From Manis javanica (lineage: Eukaryota > Chordata > Mammalia > Pholidota > Manidae), in NCBI RefSeq assembly GCF_040802235.1, contig NC_133170.1:47377501-47441500 (forward strand): 64,000 nucleotides of DNA, given 5' to 3'. Position 1 is the stretch's first letter, and each line of letters begins with the position of its first letter. Under the pieces are notes generated by a model. That model did no database searches. It was not told the origin of the DNA and saw only the letters and a program-made list of their open reading frames with translations. The position numbers and the translations under genes were made by a program. Shown here piece after piece: positions 1 to 12,425 of this stretch.

Positions 1-1640
1 GAATAAGAATTGGTACATGTACTCAGCCTACCACCTTTATGTACGTGTCTGAGATGGCTCCTCCCACCCCTGTCCGTTACATAAATTAGGGATTGTTTTT
101 CCTTTAAGAGAAAAAAAAAACCGATTGAAAATATCCCACTTAATTTCATTTTTCATATCATTCTATTGTTTAACCTTATTTTCTAGTCTTGGCGGGGGGT
201 GGGTGGGTTGTAAGCCAAACTCCTCAACGTAGACTTGAAGCAATTGCCTCCTCCTCTCTTAATCAGGACTTTTCTTGCCTTTTGGCCATTTGCATAAAAC
301 TTACCCTGAATAGGTATGTACCTTAGCAGTTAGTTTTCTACAAGTATATTTGGAATTACTTGATGATGTTTTTGTTAGCCAAGACTCTTTTCTATTGGGA
401 ATAATGCTTTGCACTCCTGTTGGTATTAAGTCTTAAATGACTGTTAGAATCATTTTAGGAAGGAAGCAACTGATACTAACTAATGTGAGTGAGCTCATGC
501 TCTGCTGATTAACAAGCCAGAATGGTACTGGCCAGTGGCTGCTGAACAAAGTACTGTGTATTTGCTTTCCCAGTACTGGACTTGGGCAGCCGTGAAATGT
601 CCCACGTGAATGTCCCAACCTGGGCCCCTGCTGCAGCAGCACCTAGCTTTGTTACAGCTCCTGTCTGCTCAGCTAGATGGGTGTGTGTACCCGTCAGGAC
701 AGAGTTCTGGTGAGGAGACTTAGCAGTGCGGAAGAAGCCAGGCCCTGCCCTCCAGACCAGCCTTGTATTTGATAAACAGGGCACCGCCTCACTCATTCAG
801 TCTCAGAGCCCTTTGCAAATATAAGCAGCCTTCCCCTCTCTCTCCGGGCCAGCTGAGGTCAAGAAAGAAACCAATGACTCCAAGCACAGCACATAGCTCA
901 CCTCAGCTTCTGACCCTGTGATTTCCTGGTGGTCCTGAGTTTTAAATCCTGCAGTGGAGAGAGAGGGAACGAAGAGGTTGCAGAGCCTCAGTTTCCCAGA
1001 GCACTGAGCAGAGGGTGATATTGTATCCTCAGGCAGCAGCTGACCTCCATTTCAGGGTAGGTCATCCCAGTGATTGCTGGACTCCCAGTGCCACTGTGAA
1101 CTGGAATGGAGTAGTGTGGACTGGGTCTCAATTCCTAAACTGTGCCTGGGACCAAACTTAACTTCTGAGCTGGGAAAGTAGGTGTCATGTTCTATACCTG
1201 TTTATTTCTTGCTCTCTTTGCAATTTAGGGGCATAACATTTGGACTGTTTTTCAGTTGAACTGATGCTTGTTTCCCAAAACTACTTTTGGTTTTCATTAA
1301 GGTGGAGATTCTTACCATTTCTGGTGTCATATTATTATTGAAATCCCCTTTCCTCCACATTAGGTACTCTGTGTGGTATTTATTTATTTTTAGTTAATTC
1401 ATTTCTATTAATAAAATGAATCCATTTTTGTTTTAGGATATTTTAGTAATTCCTCTTAGCAAATCACAAGATTTTCTTAATTGCTTCTTCCATCCAAATG
1501 TAAAAGAGAAATGAAACAGTCAGATAGGAAAGACTTACCAGTAAATGTGATTAAACAAAATTGGTGGTGAGTCCCAAGACAGATAATGGTATTGAAAGAT
1601 CCACGGACATGGTCCAGAGAATATTCTTGTAGGAAAACCT
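1..1640 (+). other. UBE2E1 intron, nothing clear
   Basis: Intronic sequence with short homopolymer runs. Small open frames at 433-796 are unsupported. Confidence 0.5.
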
Positions 1641-1775
1641 AGATTGCAGTGGTCAGAATGGTGACTTCTAAGCTTTAGAACTTTGTACATACCTCACTTA
1701 ACCTCCTAATCTGTTTCCCCATCTTTAAAGTGATAATGTTACTTCTCCTGATATAAGGATTGGGTAAAGATCAAG
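1640..1775 (+). repeat. MIR SINE fragment
   Basis: The order 'cacttaacctcctaatctgt' then 'ttccccatctttaaagtgat' is the MIR core and tail phrase in sense direction. Confidence 0.5.
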
Positions 1776-2970
1776 AAAGTCAAAATTTTATGAAATAACT
1801 TTGAAAATGATATGATTCTCTGCAAATGGTAGGGAATTTTTCTGCTTTTGATTTATGTTCCTGGAATGATATTTTAAATGTACATAATGAGCTGATAACT
1901 AATAAATCCTGGAGAATTGAATTCACTTTATTTTGCTTATGCTTGGGTAAATTTTTATCTACTTTGAAGCATAATTTACATACAATTAAATTCACCCACT
2001 TCAATTCTGTCATGTTTGGACTCAGATTAAGTGAACAGATCATCTTTCTAACAGTTGGTATTTGGTAGATAGAGCTGCTGAGTAGACAGTCAGATCCCCT
2101 GCCTTGTTTTGGTATGTATTTGCATCGTGCTGTTGGAGTAAACTTGAGCCCCTGGAATCTACATTGTTAGAGGGTTTAGTCTCCCTGGATGTAGTTTGTC
2201 TCTCAGCCCCATGTCTGGGAGCACATGGAAAGAAGAGGGGAGGAAAGAGAGAGAGTGCCTGGACTGAATAGAGGGGCAGAGAGGAGGCAGGACTGGGCAA
2301 TAGTGTCCATTCAGCCTAGATACTGCCATGTTTTCAAATTCAGTGTTGGTGGAAGCTTTTATCATAGGGCCACATCTGTCCTTTGATGTGACCACAGGAG
2401 GCCTTAGCCTCTTATGGCCACTGATGGCTGTCCTTGGGGATGGAAACAGTCATACTCATTTCCTGTGAATGTGACTGTTCTAGACCTTCACCCAAAGATG
2501 CAGTAAATCAGTGGGTCATATTGAAAATGCATTTGGACCCTGACAGGCAGGAGTGAACTTGACAAAATTCTCCTCTCCACTCCTTAGTAACTCTGTCCTA
2601 AACCACAGTGTATGAAAACTGGGCTTAAATAATCCAGATGGAGAATCTTCAAGCCTTTAAAGCACTTTCTAGTCAGAACCCCTGCTTATCCTAAGGTAAC
2701 TATAGTTACTTTCTTTATCTGTTACTAAGTGGATTAGATTCCATTTCTTCTACCCTTTGTTATATTCTCAATTATTTTTTAAAATCACTGTAATTTCGGT
2801 TGGCTTGAAGGATAAAACAATCTCCTTGCATCTATCCTGCAGGTGTAACCAGTATTAGCAGGTTGGTTACATGGTGTGGCTTGTAAAAATGAGGTGGTTT
2901 TGTGCCAGTAATGGAATCCTTTTTTTTTCTCCAATTAATAACATATTAAGGATTTCCTGAAACCCTATTG
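1776..2970 (+). other. UBE2E1 intron, nothing clear
   Basis: No repeat or coding signal that I can name. Confidence 0.5.
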
Positions 2971-2974
2971 AGTT

Positions 2975-3530
2975 GCACAGCTCACCTAAGAGCTGTGTAG
3001 TATACCACTGTATGATTGCACCAATTTATTTAACCTATCTCCTATTTATAATTTCACTCATTCCAAACTTTTTTCATCAGTCTTTATAAATATCCTTATA
3101 CTATAGCCATGTACACATGTCTAGTTATTTCCTTCCATTAAGTTCTGCAAAGCAGAATTTCTGTGTCAAAGGGTGTATCAGATTTATGTTTGAGTAAGTT
3201 ATACCTGATCGCAATCTAGAAGGACTAATATCATTCTCCAGTCTGATGGGTAAAAAGTGTTTAATTTGCATTTATTTGAGTCTAGGCAAGATCGAAAATT
3301 TGTGTATTGGCCATATGAATTTCATTTGAGAAATGCCTGTGTGTTTTATTCATTGTTATTAGTGTGTTTAAGTTTTATTCATAGTCAAGATAATAACTCT
3401 TAATCATGTACTACAGATATTTTCCCCCTACCCTTTGATAAACTGCTTATGGTGTCTTTGCTCTTAAGGATTTCCAGTTTTTATGTAGTCATGTCTGTTC
3501 ATCTTTTCATTTGGTGTCAGCTTTGTGTCT
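2975..3530 (-). repeat. Very old L1 fragment (antisense)
   Basis: The plus strand follows the complement of an old L1 ORF2 3' region ('agaatttctgtgtcaaaggg', 'tttaatttgcatttatttga', 'tattggccatatgaatttca'), heavily diverged. Confidence 0.5.
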
Positions 3531-3566
3531 CCCAGAAGGAGACCTGTGATGACCATGTAAATGAGT

Positions 3567-3576
3567 TAGTTTCTTT
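3567..3576 (+). repeat. Target-site duplication of outer L1, left
   Basis: TAGTTTCTTT, matching 11,047-11,056 and placed just before the poly-T end. Confidence 0.75.
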
Positions 3577-4329
3577 TTTTTTATTACAGTATCATTGATA
3601 CACAACCTTATGATGGTTTCAGGTACAAAATACAGTGGCTCAATATTAACCCATATTATCAAGTCCTCACCCTCTCCATTGCGATCACTGTCTCTCAATG
3701 TAGTAAGAAGTTATAGAGTCATTAATTGCACTCTTCCTGCTGTACTACTGTCCCCGCGACCTACCTACAATGTGATTGCGAAATATAATGCCCCTTAATC
3801 CTCATCTCCCTCTCTCCCACCTCTCCCACCCTCCACTGTGATAACCACTAGTCCCTTCTTGGGGACCATGTGAGTCTACTGCTACTTTGTTACCTGTGTT
3901 TTCCTTTTTTTTTTTTCTTAAATTTTTATTAAGGTATTATTGATATACACTCTAATGAAGGTTTCACATGAAAAAACAATGTGGTTACTACATTTACCCA
4001 TATTATCAAGTCCTCCCTGTACTCCATCCAGTGCAGTTACTGTCCATCAGTGTAGTAAGATGTCAGAGATTTACTATGTGCCTTCTCTGTGCTACACTGT
4101 TTCCCCTGTGACATAATACCCCTCAATCCCCATCTTCCTCCCCCACCCCTCCCCTTTGGTAACCACTAGTCCCTTCTTGGAGTCTGTGAGTCTGCTGCTG
4201 TTTTGTTCCTTCAGTTTTGCTTCATTGTCATACTCCACAAATGAGGGAAATCATTTGGCACTTGTCTTTCTCCACCTGGCTTATTTCACTGAGCATAATA
4301 TCCTCCAGCTCCATCCATGTTGTTGCAAA

Positions 4330-7300
4330 TGGTAGGATTTGTTTCCTTCTTATGGCTCAATAGTATTCCATTGTGTATATGTACCACCTCGTCTTTATCC
4401 ATTCATCTACTGATGGACACTTAGGTTGCTTCCATATCTTGGCTATTGTAAATAGTGCTGCCATAAACATAGGGGGCGCATATGTCTTTTTGAGTCTGAG
4501 AAGTTGTATTCCTTGGGTAAACGCCAAGGAGTGGAATTCCTGGATCAAATGGTATTTCTATTTTTAATTTTTTGAGGAACTTCCATATTGCTTTCCACCG
4601 TAGTTTAACTAGCTTACATTCCCACTAACAGTGTAGGAGGATTCCTCTTTCTCCGCATCCTTGCCAGCATTTGTTGTTCTTAGTTTTTTCAATGTTGGCC
4701 ATCCTTACTGGTGTGAGGTGAAATCTCATTGTGGTTATAATTTGCATTTCCGTGATGATTAATGATGTGGAGAATCTTTTCATGTATCTGTTGGCCATCT
4801 GAATTTCTTCTTTGGAGAATTGTCTCTTCAGATCCTCTGCCCATTTCTTGATCAGATTATTTGCTTTTTGGTTGTTGACGCGTGTGAGTTCTTTATATAT
4901 TTTGGATGTTGACCCCTTGTCAAATATGTCATTTACAAATATATTCTCCCATACTGCAGGATGCCTTTATGTTCTGATGATAGTGTCCTTTGCCTTACAG
5001 AAACTTTAGTTTGATACAGTCCCATGTGTTCATTTTTGCTTTTGTTTCCCTTGCTTGAGGAGATGCGTTCAGGAAGAAGTTGCTCATGCTTATATTCAGG
5101 AGATTTTTGCCTATGTTGTCTTCTAAGAGTGTTATGGTTTCATGACTTACATTCAGGTTTTTTATCCTATTCAAGTTTACTTTTGTGTATGGGGTTAAAC
5201 AGTAATCCAGTTTCATTCTCTGGCATGTAGCTGTCCAGTTTTGCCAACACCAGTTGTTGTAAGAGGCTGCTATTTCCCCATTGTATGTCCATGGTTCCTT
5301 TATCGTATATTAATTGACCATTTATGGTTGGGTTTATGTCAGGGCTCTCTAGTCTGTTCCACTGGTCTGTGGGTCTGTTCTTGTGCCAGTACCAAATTGT
5401 CTTGATTACTGTGGCTTTGTAGCAGAGCTTGAAGTTGGGGAGCCTTATCCCCCTAGCTTTATTCATCGTTCTCAGGATTGCTTTGGCTATTCAGGGTCTT
5501 TTGTAGTTCCATATGAATTTTAGAACAATTTGCTCTAGTTCATTGAAGAATGCTGTTGGTATTTTGATAGGAATTGCATTGAATATGTAGATTGCTTTAG
5601 GCAGGATGGCCATTTTGACAATATTGATTCTTCCTATGCATGAGCAAGGGATGTGTTTCCATTTATTGGTATCTTCTTTAATTTCTCTCATGAGTGTCTT
5701 GTAGTTTTCAGAGTATAGATCTTTCACTTCCTTGGTTAGATTTATTCCTAGGTATTATATTCTTTTTGATGCAACTGTGAATGCAAATGTTTTCCTGATT
5801 TTTCTTTCTGCTAGTTTATCATTAGTGTATAGGAATGCAGCAGATTTCTGTGTATTAATTTTGTATCCTGCAACTTTGCTGAATTCTGATATTAGTTCTA
5901 GTAGTTTTGGAGAGGATTCTTTAGGGTATTTTATGTACGATATCATGTCTTCTGCAAACAGGGAGTTTAACTTCTTCCTTGCCAATCTGGATGCCTTTTA
6001 TTTCTTTGTGTTGTCTGATTGCTGTAGCTATGATCTCCAGAAATATGTTGAATAAAAGTGGGGAGAGTGGGCATCCTTGTTTTTTTCCCTGTCTTAGAGG
6101 GAAAGCTTTCAGCTTCTTGATATTAAGTATGATGTTGGCTGTGGGTTTATCATATGTGGCCTTTATTATGTTGAGGTACTTGCCCTCTATACCCATTTTG
6201 TTGATAGTTTTTCTCATGAATGGATGTTGAATTTTGTCAAATGCTTTTTCAGCATCTATGGAGATGATTGTGTGGTTTTTGTCCTTCTTTTTGTTGATGT
6301 GGTGGATGATGTTGATGGATTTTCGAATATTGTACCATCCTTGCATCTCTGAGATGAATCCCACTTGATCATGGTGTGTGATCCTCTTGATGTATTTTTT
6401 AATTCGTTTTCCTAATATTTTGTTGAGTGTTTTTGGAAATATGTTCATCAGGGATATTGATCTGTAATTTTCTTTTTTTCTGGTGTCTTTGCCTGGTTTT
6501 GGTATTAGAGTGATGCTGGCCTCATGGAATGAGTTTGGAAGTATTCCTTCTTCTTCTACTCTTTGGAAAACTTTAAGAAGGATGGGTATTAGGGCTTCAC
6601 TAAATGTTTGATAAAATTCAGTGGTGAAGCCATCTGGTTCAGGGATTTTGTTGTTAGGTAGTTTTTTGATTACCAGTTCAATTTTGTTGCTGGTAATTGG
6701 TCTGTTCAGATTTTCTGTTTCTTTCTGGTCAGCCTTGGAAGGTTGTATTTTTCTAGAAAGTTGTCCATTTCTTCTAGGTTACCCAGTTTGTTACCATATA
6801 ATTTTTCATAGTATTCTCTAATAATTCGTTGTATTTCTGTGGTGTCTGTAGTGATTTTTCCTTTCTCATTTCTGATTTTGTTTATGTGTGTAGGCTTTTT
6901 TTTTTCTTGATTGATTAAGTCTGGCTAGGGGTTTATCTGTTTTGTTTAGTTTCTTGAAGAACCAGCTCTTGCTTTCATTGATTCTTTCTATTGTTTTATT
7001 CTTCTCAATTTTATTTATTCATGCTCTAATCTTTATTATGTCCCTCCTACTACTCACTTTGGGCCTCATTGGTTCTTCTCTTTATAGTTAAATCAATTGT
7101 GAGTTTAGAGTGTTCATATGGGATTGTTCTTCTTTCCTGAGGTAGGCCTGTATTGCAATATACTTCCCTCTTAGCACGGTCTTTGCTGCGTCCCACAGAT
7201 TTTGCAGTGTTGAATTATTGTTGTCATTTGTCTCCATATATTGCTTGATCTCTGTTTTTATTTGGTCATTGATCCACTGATGATTTAGGAGCATGCTGTG

Positions 7301-8015
7301 AAGCCTCCATGTGTTTCTAGGAATTTTCATTTTCTTTGTGTAATTGATTTCTAGTTTCACACCTTTGTAGTCTGAGAAACTGGTTGGTACAATTTCAATC
7401 TTATTGAATTTACTGAGGCTTGTTTTGTGACCTAGTATATGATCTATTCTTGAAAATGTTCCTTGTGCACTTGAGAGGAATGTGTATTCTGCTGGGTGTA
7501 GAGCTCTATAGATGTCTGTTAGGTCCCTCTATTCTAATGTGTTGTTCAGTCCCTCTGTCTCCTTATTTTCTGTCTGGTTGATCTGTCCTTCAGAGTGAGT
7601 GAAGTGTTGAAGTCTTCTAGAATGAATGCATTGCATTCTATTTCCCCTTTTAATTCTGTTAGTGTTTGTTTCACATAGGTAGGTGCTCCTGTGTTGGGTG
7701 CAGAGATATTTATAATGGTTATATCTTCTTGTTAGATTGACCCCTTAATCATTATATAATGTCCTTCTTTGTCTCTTGTGACTTTCTTTGTTTTGAAGTC
7801 TATTTTGTCTTATACAAATACTGCAACTACTGCTTTTTTCTCACTATTAGTTGCATGAAATATCTTTTTCCATCCCTTCACTTTTAGTCTGTGTATGTCT
7901 TTGGGTTTAAAGTGAGTCTCCTGTAGGTGGCGTATAAATGGGTCTTGTTTTTTTATCCATACAGTGACTATGTCTTTTGATTGGTGCATTCAGTCCATTT
8001 ACATTTATGGTGATT
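4330..8015 (-). pseudogene. L1 ORF2 remnant (multiple frameshifts)
   Basis: The endonuclease start is recognisable near 8,010 (the complement of AATGTAAATGGACTGAATGC). RT sequence is seen at 6,448-5,921 ([39 protein letters not shown]), but the FADD region is frameshifted. Later pieces at 5,985-4,357 end in [16 protein letters not shown]...YTMEYY. At least seven separate open pieces in different frames show long decay. Confidence 0.85.
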
Positions 8016-8329
8016 ATCGATAGGTGTGTGCTTATTGCCATTGCAGGCTTTAGATTGATTGTTACCAAAGGTTCAAGGTTAACTTCCTTACTATCTAGGG
8101 GTCTAACTTAACTCACTTAAGATGCTGTTACAAACATAATCTAAAGGTTCTTTTTTTCTCCTCCTTTTTCTTCCTCCTCCATTCTTTATATATGAGGTAT
8201 CATATTCTGTGCTCTTTGTCTATCCCTTGATTGACTTTGGGGATAGTTGATTTAATTTTGCATTTGCTTAGTTATTAACTGTTCTACTTTCTTTACTGTG
8301 GTTTTATTACCTCTGGTGACAGCTATTAA

Positions 8330-9187
8330 ACCTTAGAAACACTTCCATCTATAGCAGTCCCTCCAAATTACAGTGTAGAGATGGTTTGTAAATTCTCTCA
8401 GCTTGTGCTTATCTGGAAATTGTTTAATCCCTCTTTCAAATTTAAATGATAATCTTGTCAGATAAAGTATTCTTGGTTTGAGGCCCTTCTGCTTCATTGT
8501 ATTAAATACATCATCGTGCCACTCCCTTCTGGCCTGTAAGGTTTCTGCTGAGAAGTCTGATGATAGCTTGATAGGTTTTCCTTTGTATGTGATCTTATTT
8601 CTCCTACTAGTGCTTTTAATAGTCTGTCCTTATCCTTGATCTTTGCCATTTTGATTACTATATGTCTTGGTATTGTCTTCCTTGGGTCCTTTGTGTTGGG
8701 AGATCTGTGCACCTCCATGGCCTGAGAGACTATCTCCTTCCTCAGATTGGTGAAGTGTTTAGAAATTACCTCCTCAAAGACACTTTCTATCCCTTTCTCT
8801 CTTCTTCTGGTACCCCTATAATGCGAATATTGTTACGTTTGGATTGGTCACACAGTTCTCTCAATATTCTTTCACTCCTAGAGATCCTTTTTTCTCTCTG
8901 TGCCTCAGTGTCTTTGTATTCCTCTTCTCAGTTTCTATCTCACTTATCGTCTCCTCCACCGTATCTAATCTGCTTTTAATACCCTCCATTGTGCTCTTCA
9001 ACAATTGGATCTGCAACCGGAATTCATTCCTGAGTTCTTGAATACTTTTCTGTACCTCCATTAGCATGTTAATGATTTTTATTTTGAAATCCCTTTCAGG
9101 AAGATTCATGAGGTTGATCTCATTTGAATCTTTCTCAGGTGTTGTATTCATAATTTTACTTTGAACCAGGTTTCTTTGGCGTTTCAT
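8330..9187 (-). pseudogene. L1 ORF1 remnant (frameshifted)
   Basis: It starts MKRQRNLVQSK... with a coiled-coil-type segment (NMLMEVQKSIQELRNEFRLQ and on to SRLDTVEETISEIETEKRN), then shifts frame at about 8,860. The RNA-binding/C-terminal part resumes in another frame at 8,718-8,494 (RHIVIKMAKIKDKDRLLKAL). The end near 8,330 is estimated from phrase order. ORF1p is the L1 RNA chaperone; this copy cannot make it. Confidence 0.8.
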
Positions 9188-9202
9188 ATTTGTATATGGC
9201 AC

Positions 9203-10340
9203 CCTCTAGTGCCCAGAACGTCTATTCTCTGGAGCTGCTCAGCCCCTGAAGCAATGTTGTGGGTCACAGGGGAGCAGTATTGGGTGCCTGGGGGAGGAAA
9301 GAGCTGTTTCCTGCTTCCCTGCTGCTATGCCTGCCTCCACTGTGAGAACCAGTGGGCCGAGCACACAGGTATAAGCCTCTATGCTTTGCGTTTGTAGTTG
9401 CTGTAGACAGGGCTTCCCTCTGGCTGGCCTAATGCCAGGGTAGGGTTTGCCGGTTTGTGAGCCAGGTGGGACTGGCCAGGAGAAAGGCACAGTAGGGTGC
9501 GTATCACGGAGGGGATCCTTGGAGCTGTGTAGCCAGCCAGGGAGCTGGAGTGCCTGAAGATCAAGAAAGTTCCCAACCTGCTGGGCAGAGTGCACCCAGA
9601 TAGTTTTGTCTACCTGTCGTTTGGAATTTTCATTTTCTTTGTGTAATTTATTTCTAGTTTCATACCTTTGTAGTCTGAGAAACCGGTTGGTACAATTTCA
9701 GTCTTATTGAATTTACTGAGGCTCATTTTGTGGCCTAGTATATGATCTATTCTTGAAAATGTTCCTTGTGCACTTGAGAGGAATGTGTATTCTGCTACTT
9801 TTGGGTGTTGCTCTGTGCAGTCCTTTCCCCTTTAGCAGCCCTCTTGCTATTAGGAAGTCTTTCAGACTGCCTGCCTTTATTTTGTCCCAGAGCAGCCAGA
9901 TATGGATCCCTGCTTTCCACAATGGGCTGGAATCTCTGTCTCTGCAGGTATTCTGCCTGTTGGCCATCCTTAGCTTTCCAACACCCTAATGACGAGAGTA
10001 CTATGAAAGCACCATGAAATGTAGGTTTGGGCTCCCAAAGCATATCTCCAGAGTTAGGTATTCAGCAATCCCAGGCTTCCAATCCCTCCCTGCGCCATTT
10101 CTCTTCCTCCCACCCATGAGCTGGGATGGGGGAAGGGCTTGGGTCATGCCAGGCCATGGCTTTGGTATGTTACTCTGTTCCGTGAGGTTTATTCTTTTCT
10201 CCAGGTGTATGCAGTTTGGCACAACCCTCTTTCCTGTTGCTCTTTCAAGATTAGTTGTATTAATTATATTTTCATATTATATGTGGCTTTAGGAGGAAGC
10301 ATCTCTCCCTCCTCTTATGCTGCCATCTTTAATCGTCTCT
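9203..10340 (-). promoter_or_regulatory. L1 5'UTR of inner element
   Basis: GC-richer than the rest of the element, with no long frame related to L1 proteins. It is expected to carry the internal promoter; the YY1-type AAGATGGC lies at its upstream end. It includes the ORF2-like insert at 9,623-9,796. Confidence 0.6.
9623..9796 (-). repeat. ORF2-derived segment duplicated in L1 5'UTR
   Basis: Ungapped direct repeat of 7,320-7,493, which lies in ORF2 of the same element. I count 7 mismatches in 174 positions, about 96% identity. Both copies run in the same direction. Confidence 0.9.
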
Positions 10341-11046
10341 CCTGCTTTGTTTTTATACTCCACAAATGAAGGAAATCATTTGGTATTTGTTCTTTCTCCA
10401 CCTGGCTTATTTCACCATGCATAATACCCTCCAGATCCATCCATGTTATTGCAAATGGCAGGATTTCTTTTCTTTTTATGGCTGAATAATACTCCATTGT
10501 GTATATGTGCCACATCTTCTTTATCCATTCATCTATTGATGGACACTTAGGTTGCTTCCATATCTTGGCTATTGTAAATAGTGCAGTGCTGAACATAGGG
10601 GTGCATATGTCTTTTCAAATTAGGGATCTTGTTTTCTTCAGGTAAATTCATAGGAGTGGGATTACTGGTTCAGGTGGCATTTCTATCTTTACGTTTTTGA
10701 GGAACCTCCATATTGCTTTCCACAACAGTTACACCAGTTTACATTCCCACCAACAGTATAGGAGGGTTCCCATTTCTCTTCATCTCACCAGTATTTGTTG
10801 TTTCTTGTATTTTGGATGTTGGCCATCCTAGCTGGTCTGAGGTGATATCTCATTGTGGTTTTAATTTGCATTTCCCTGATGATTGACAGTGTGGAGAATC
10901 TTCTCATGTGCCTGTTGGCCATTTACATTTCTAATTTGGAGAAGTGTCTGTTCAGGTCCTCTGCCCATTTTTTAATCAGGTTATTTGTTTTTTGGGTGTT
11001 GAGGCTTATGAGTTCTTCATATATTTTGGATGTTAAGCCCTTGAGG

Positions 11047-11056
11047 TAGTTTCTTT
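11047..11056 (+). repeat. Target-site duplication of outer L1, right
   Basis: TAGTTTCTTT, directly after the last L1 phrase (tttggatgttaagcccttga). Confidence 0.75.
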
Positions 11057-12020
11057 AGTGGTATAAGGAACATGGGTGGGGTGGGAAATAGAGAAGGAGA
11101 ACCCATCAATACAGGATGCTTTGTTAGCAGGCCAGCAGTGAAAGTTGTCTAAGGGGTAACTCTGGGGGAATTAGGTAAAGCACTTGCCCTAGAATTGTGC
11201 CACTTGCTCTTGGGAGTGTTTGTTGTTTATTTATTGCTGCCTTTACAGAACACCTTGAGTTAAATGGTGTATGTGGAACCACCACTACCACTTACTACAA
11301 CCTCCTGTGGATCTGGTGGCTGACTGGGGCTGGGCTCTCCTGCAGTTACAGAGGCTGGGCTGGAGCCATCTGCAGGCTTCCTCACATGCATGTCTGGTGC
11401 CCAGTGGGAAAGACTCAAATGGCTGAGGGCTGGGACACTGGGCTTCGCAGAGAGCCCTCACTCTCCGTGGTTTTCCTCAGTGTGTAGGCTTTGGGGCAGT
11501 CAGACTAATTATGTGGTGTCAGGGTTTCCAAGGTGCAGGGAGAGACAGCTGCACGTGAGCCAGCAGAAAACCTTCTCACCTTTAAAAAAAGAAAGGACCT
11601 AGCTTGGGAAGTCACACTGTCACATCCACCACTTAGATGTCTTTATGACCAGCCCATATTTTGAGGGGGGCAGTGGTTTACACTCTACTGCTTGGAGAAG
11701 TGTCAATGAGATCTGTGACTTGTGTTGTAAAATCACCACAGGGAGTTGATTCACCTACACTTACTGTCGGTTGCCAAGGACACGGTAACTTTTAGGCCTG
11801 GAGATGTAGACAAGGCATTGACGGGCATTGCTATAGGGTAAGAATGGCTTTCCCCACTCCCCCAAATAGGAAACTTCACATACTTTCTTCTAGTTCCTGT
11901 TTAAAGCTTCTAGTTTTGTTCTGTTTTTTTGATATCTGATGGGAGTAAGAGACAGTCAGTTATTTTAATGGTTAGCTAATTATGCCAGTATCATTTAAAA
12001 ATAATCTAACAGGTCTCCAG
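11057..12020 (+). other. UBE2E1 intron, nothing clear
   Basis: No gene or named repeat seen. The open frame at 11,197-11,487 has no recognisable product. Confidence 0.5.
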
Positions 12021-12024
12021 TGTT

Positions 12025-12425
12025 TTTGTTTCCAGACCCTGTCACATTCTTAAAAATATTATGGAACCCAAAGAGCTTTTGTTTATTTAGTTAATAATTG
12101 TGTATTTTTTACTGTATTCAAAGTTAAAGCCTAAACATTAAAAAATTTTTATAGTTTATTTAAATAACAAAAACATCTTAATATTTTTAATGAAAAATAA
12201 CTGTTTCCCAAATCTAAAAAACTCAGAAGAATGTCACTGTTTTGCATTTTTGCCAGTTGCCTCAATGTCTGACTTAGAAGACAGTTGGATTTTCATATGT
12301 TTCTGTATTCAGTCTGTTGCCATATCACATCTCGTGTAGACTTAGGGAAACCTCACAGTACATGTTTGAGAGAATGAAGAGTGAAGAAGACAAATACTGT
12401 TTTGGAATTGTAAAATAGTTTTGAC
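12025..12425 (+). repeat. Ancient repeat, family not certain
   Basis: The phrase order 'aacccaaagagcttttgttt', 'tgaaaaataactgtttccca', 'cactgttttgcatttttgcc', 'gacttagaagacagttggat' and 'tattcagtctgttgccatat' belongs to a widespread mammalian repeat that I recognise but cannot name safely. Confidence 0.5.

Larger units (their letters stand above)
3905..10340 (-). mobile_element. Near-full-length but defective L1 (inner element)
   Basis: On the minus strand: 5'UTR from about 10,340 with AAGATGGC (YY1-type start motif) near 10,320, then ORF1, ORF2, 3'UTR and poly-A (poly-T at 3,905-3,916). The length of about 6.4 kb is that of a full L1. Both ORFs carry stops and frameshifts, so it is dead. 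I could not find a convincing target-site duplication for this inner copy. The 5'UTR holds an unexpected ORF2-like segment, described separately. Confidence 0.85.
3577..11046 (-). mobile_element. Composite L1 insertion with a second L1 nested in it
   Basis: A single insertion bounded by the 10-bp duplication TAGTTTCTTT at 3,567-3,576 and 11,047-11,056. The outer element is a 5'-truncated L1 of about 1.0 kb, found as two pieces (3,577-3,904 and about 10,345-11,046). These join within the same L1 3'UTR phrase once the inner element is removed. The inner L1 (3,905 to about 10,340) is nearly full length. The pre-insertion site on the minus strand is CCACT/AAAGAAAC, in keeping with L1 endonuclease preference. 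Confidence 0.85.
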
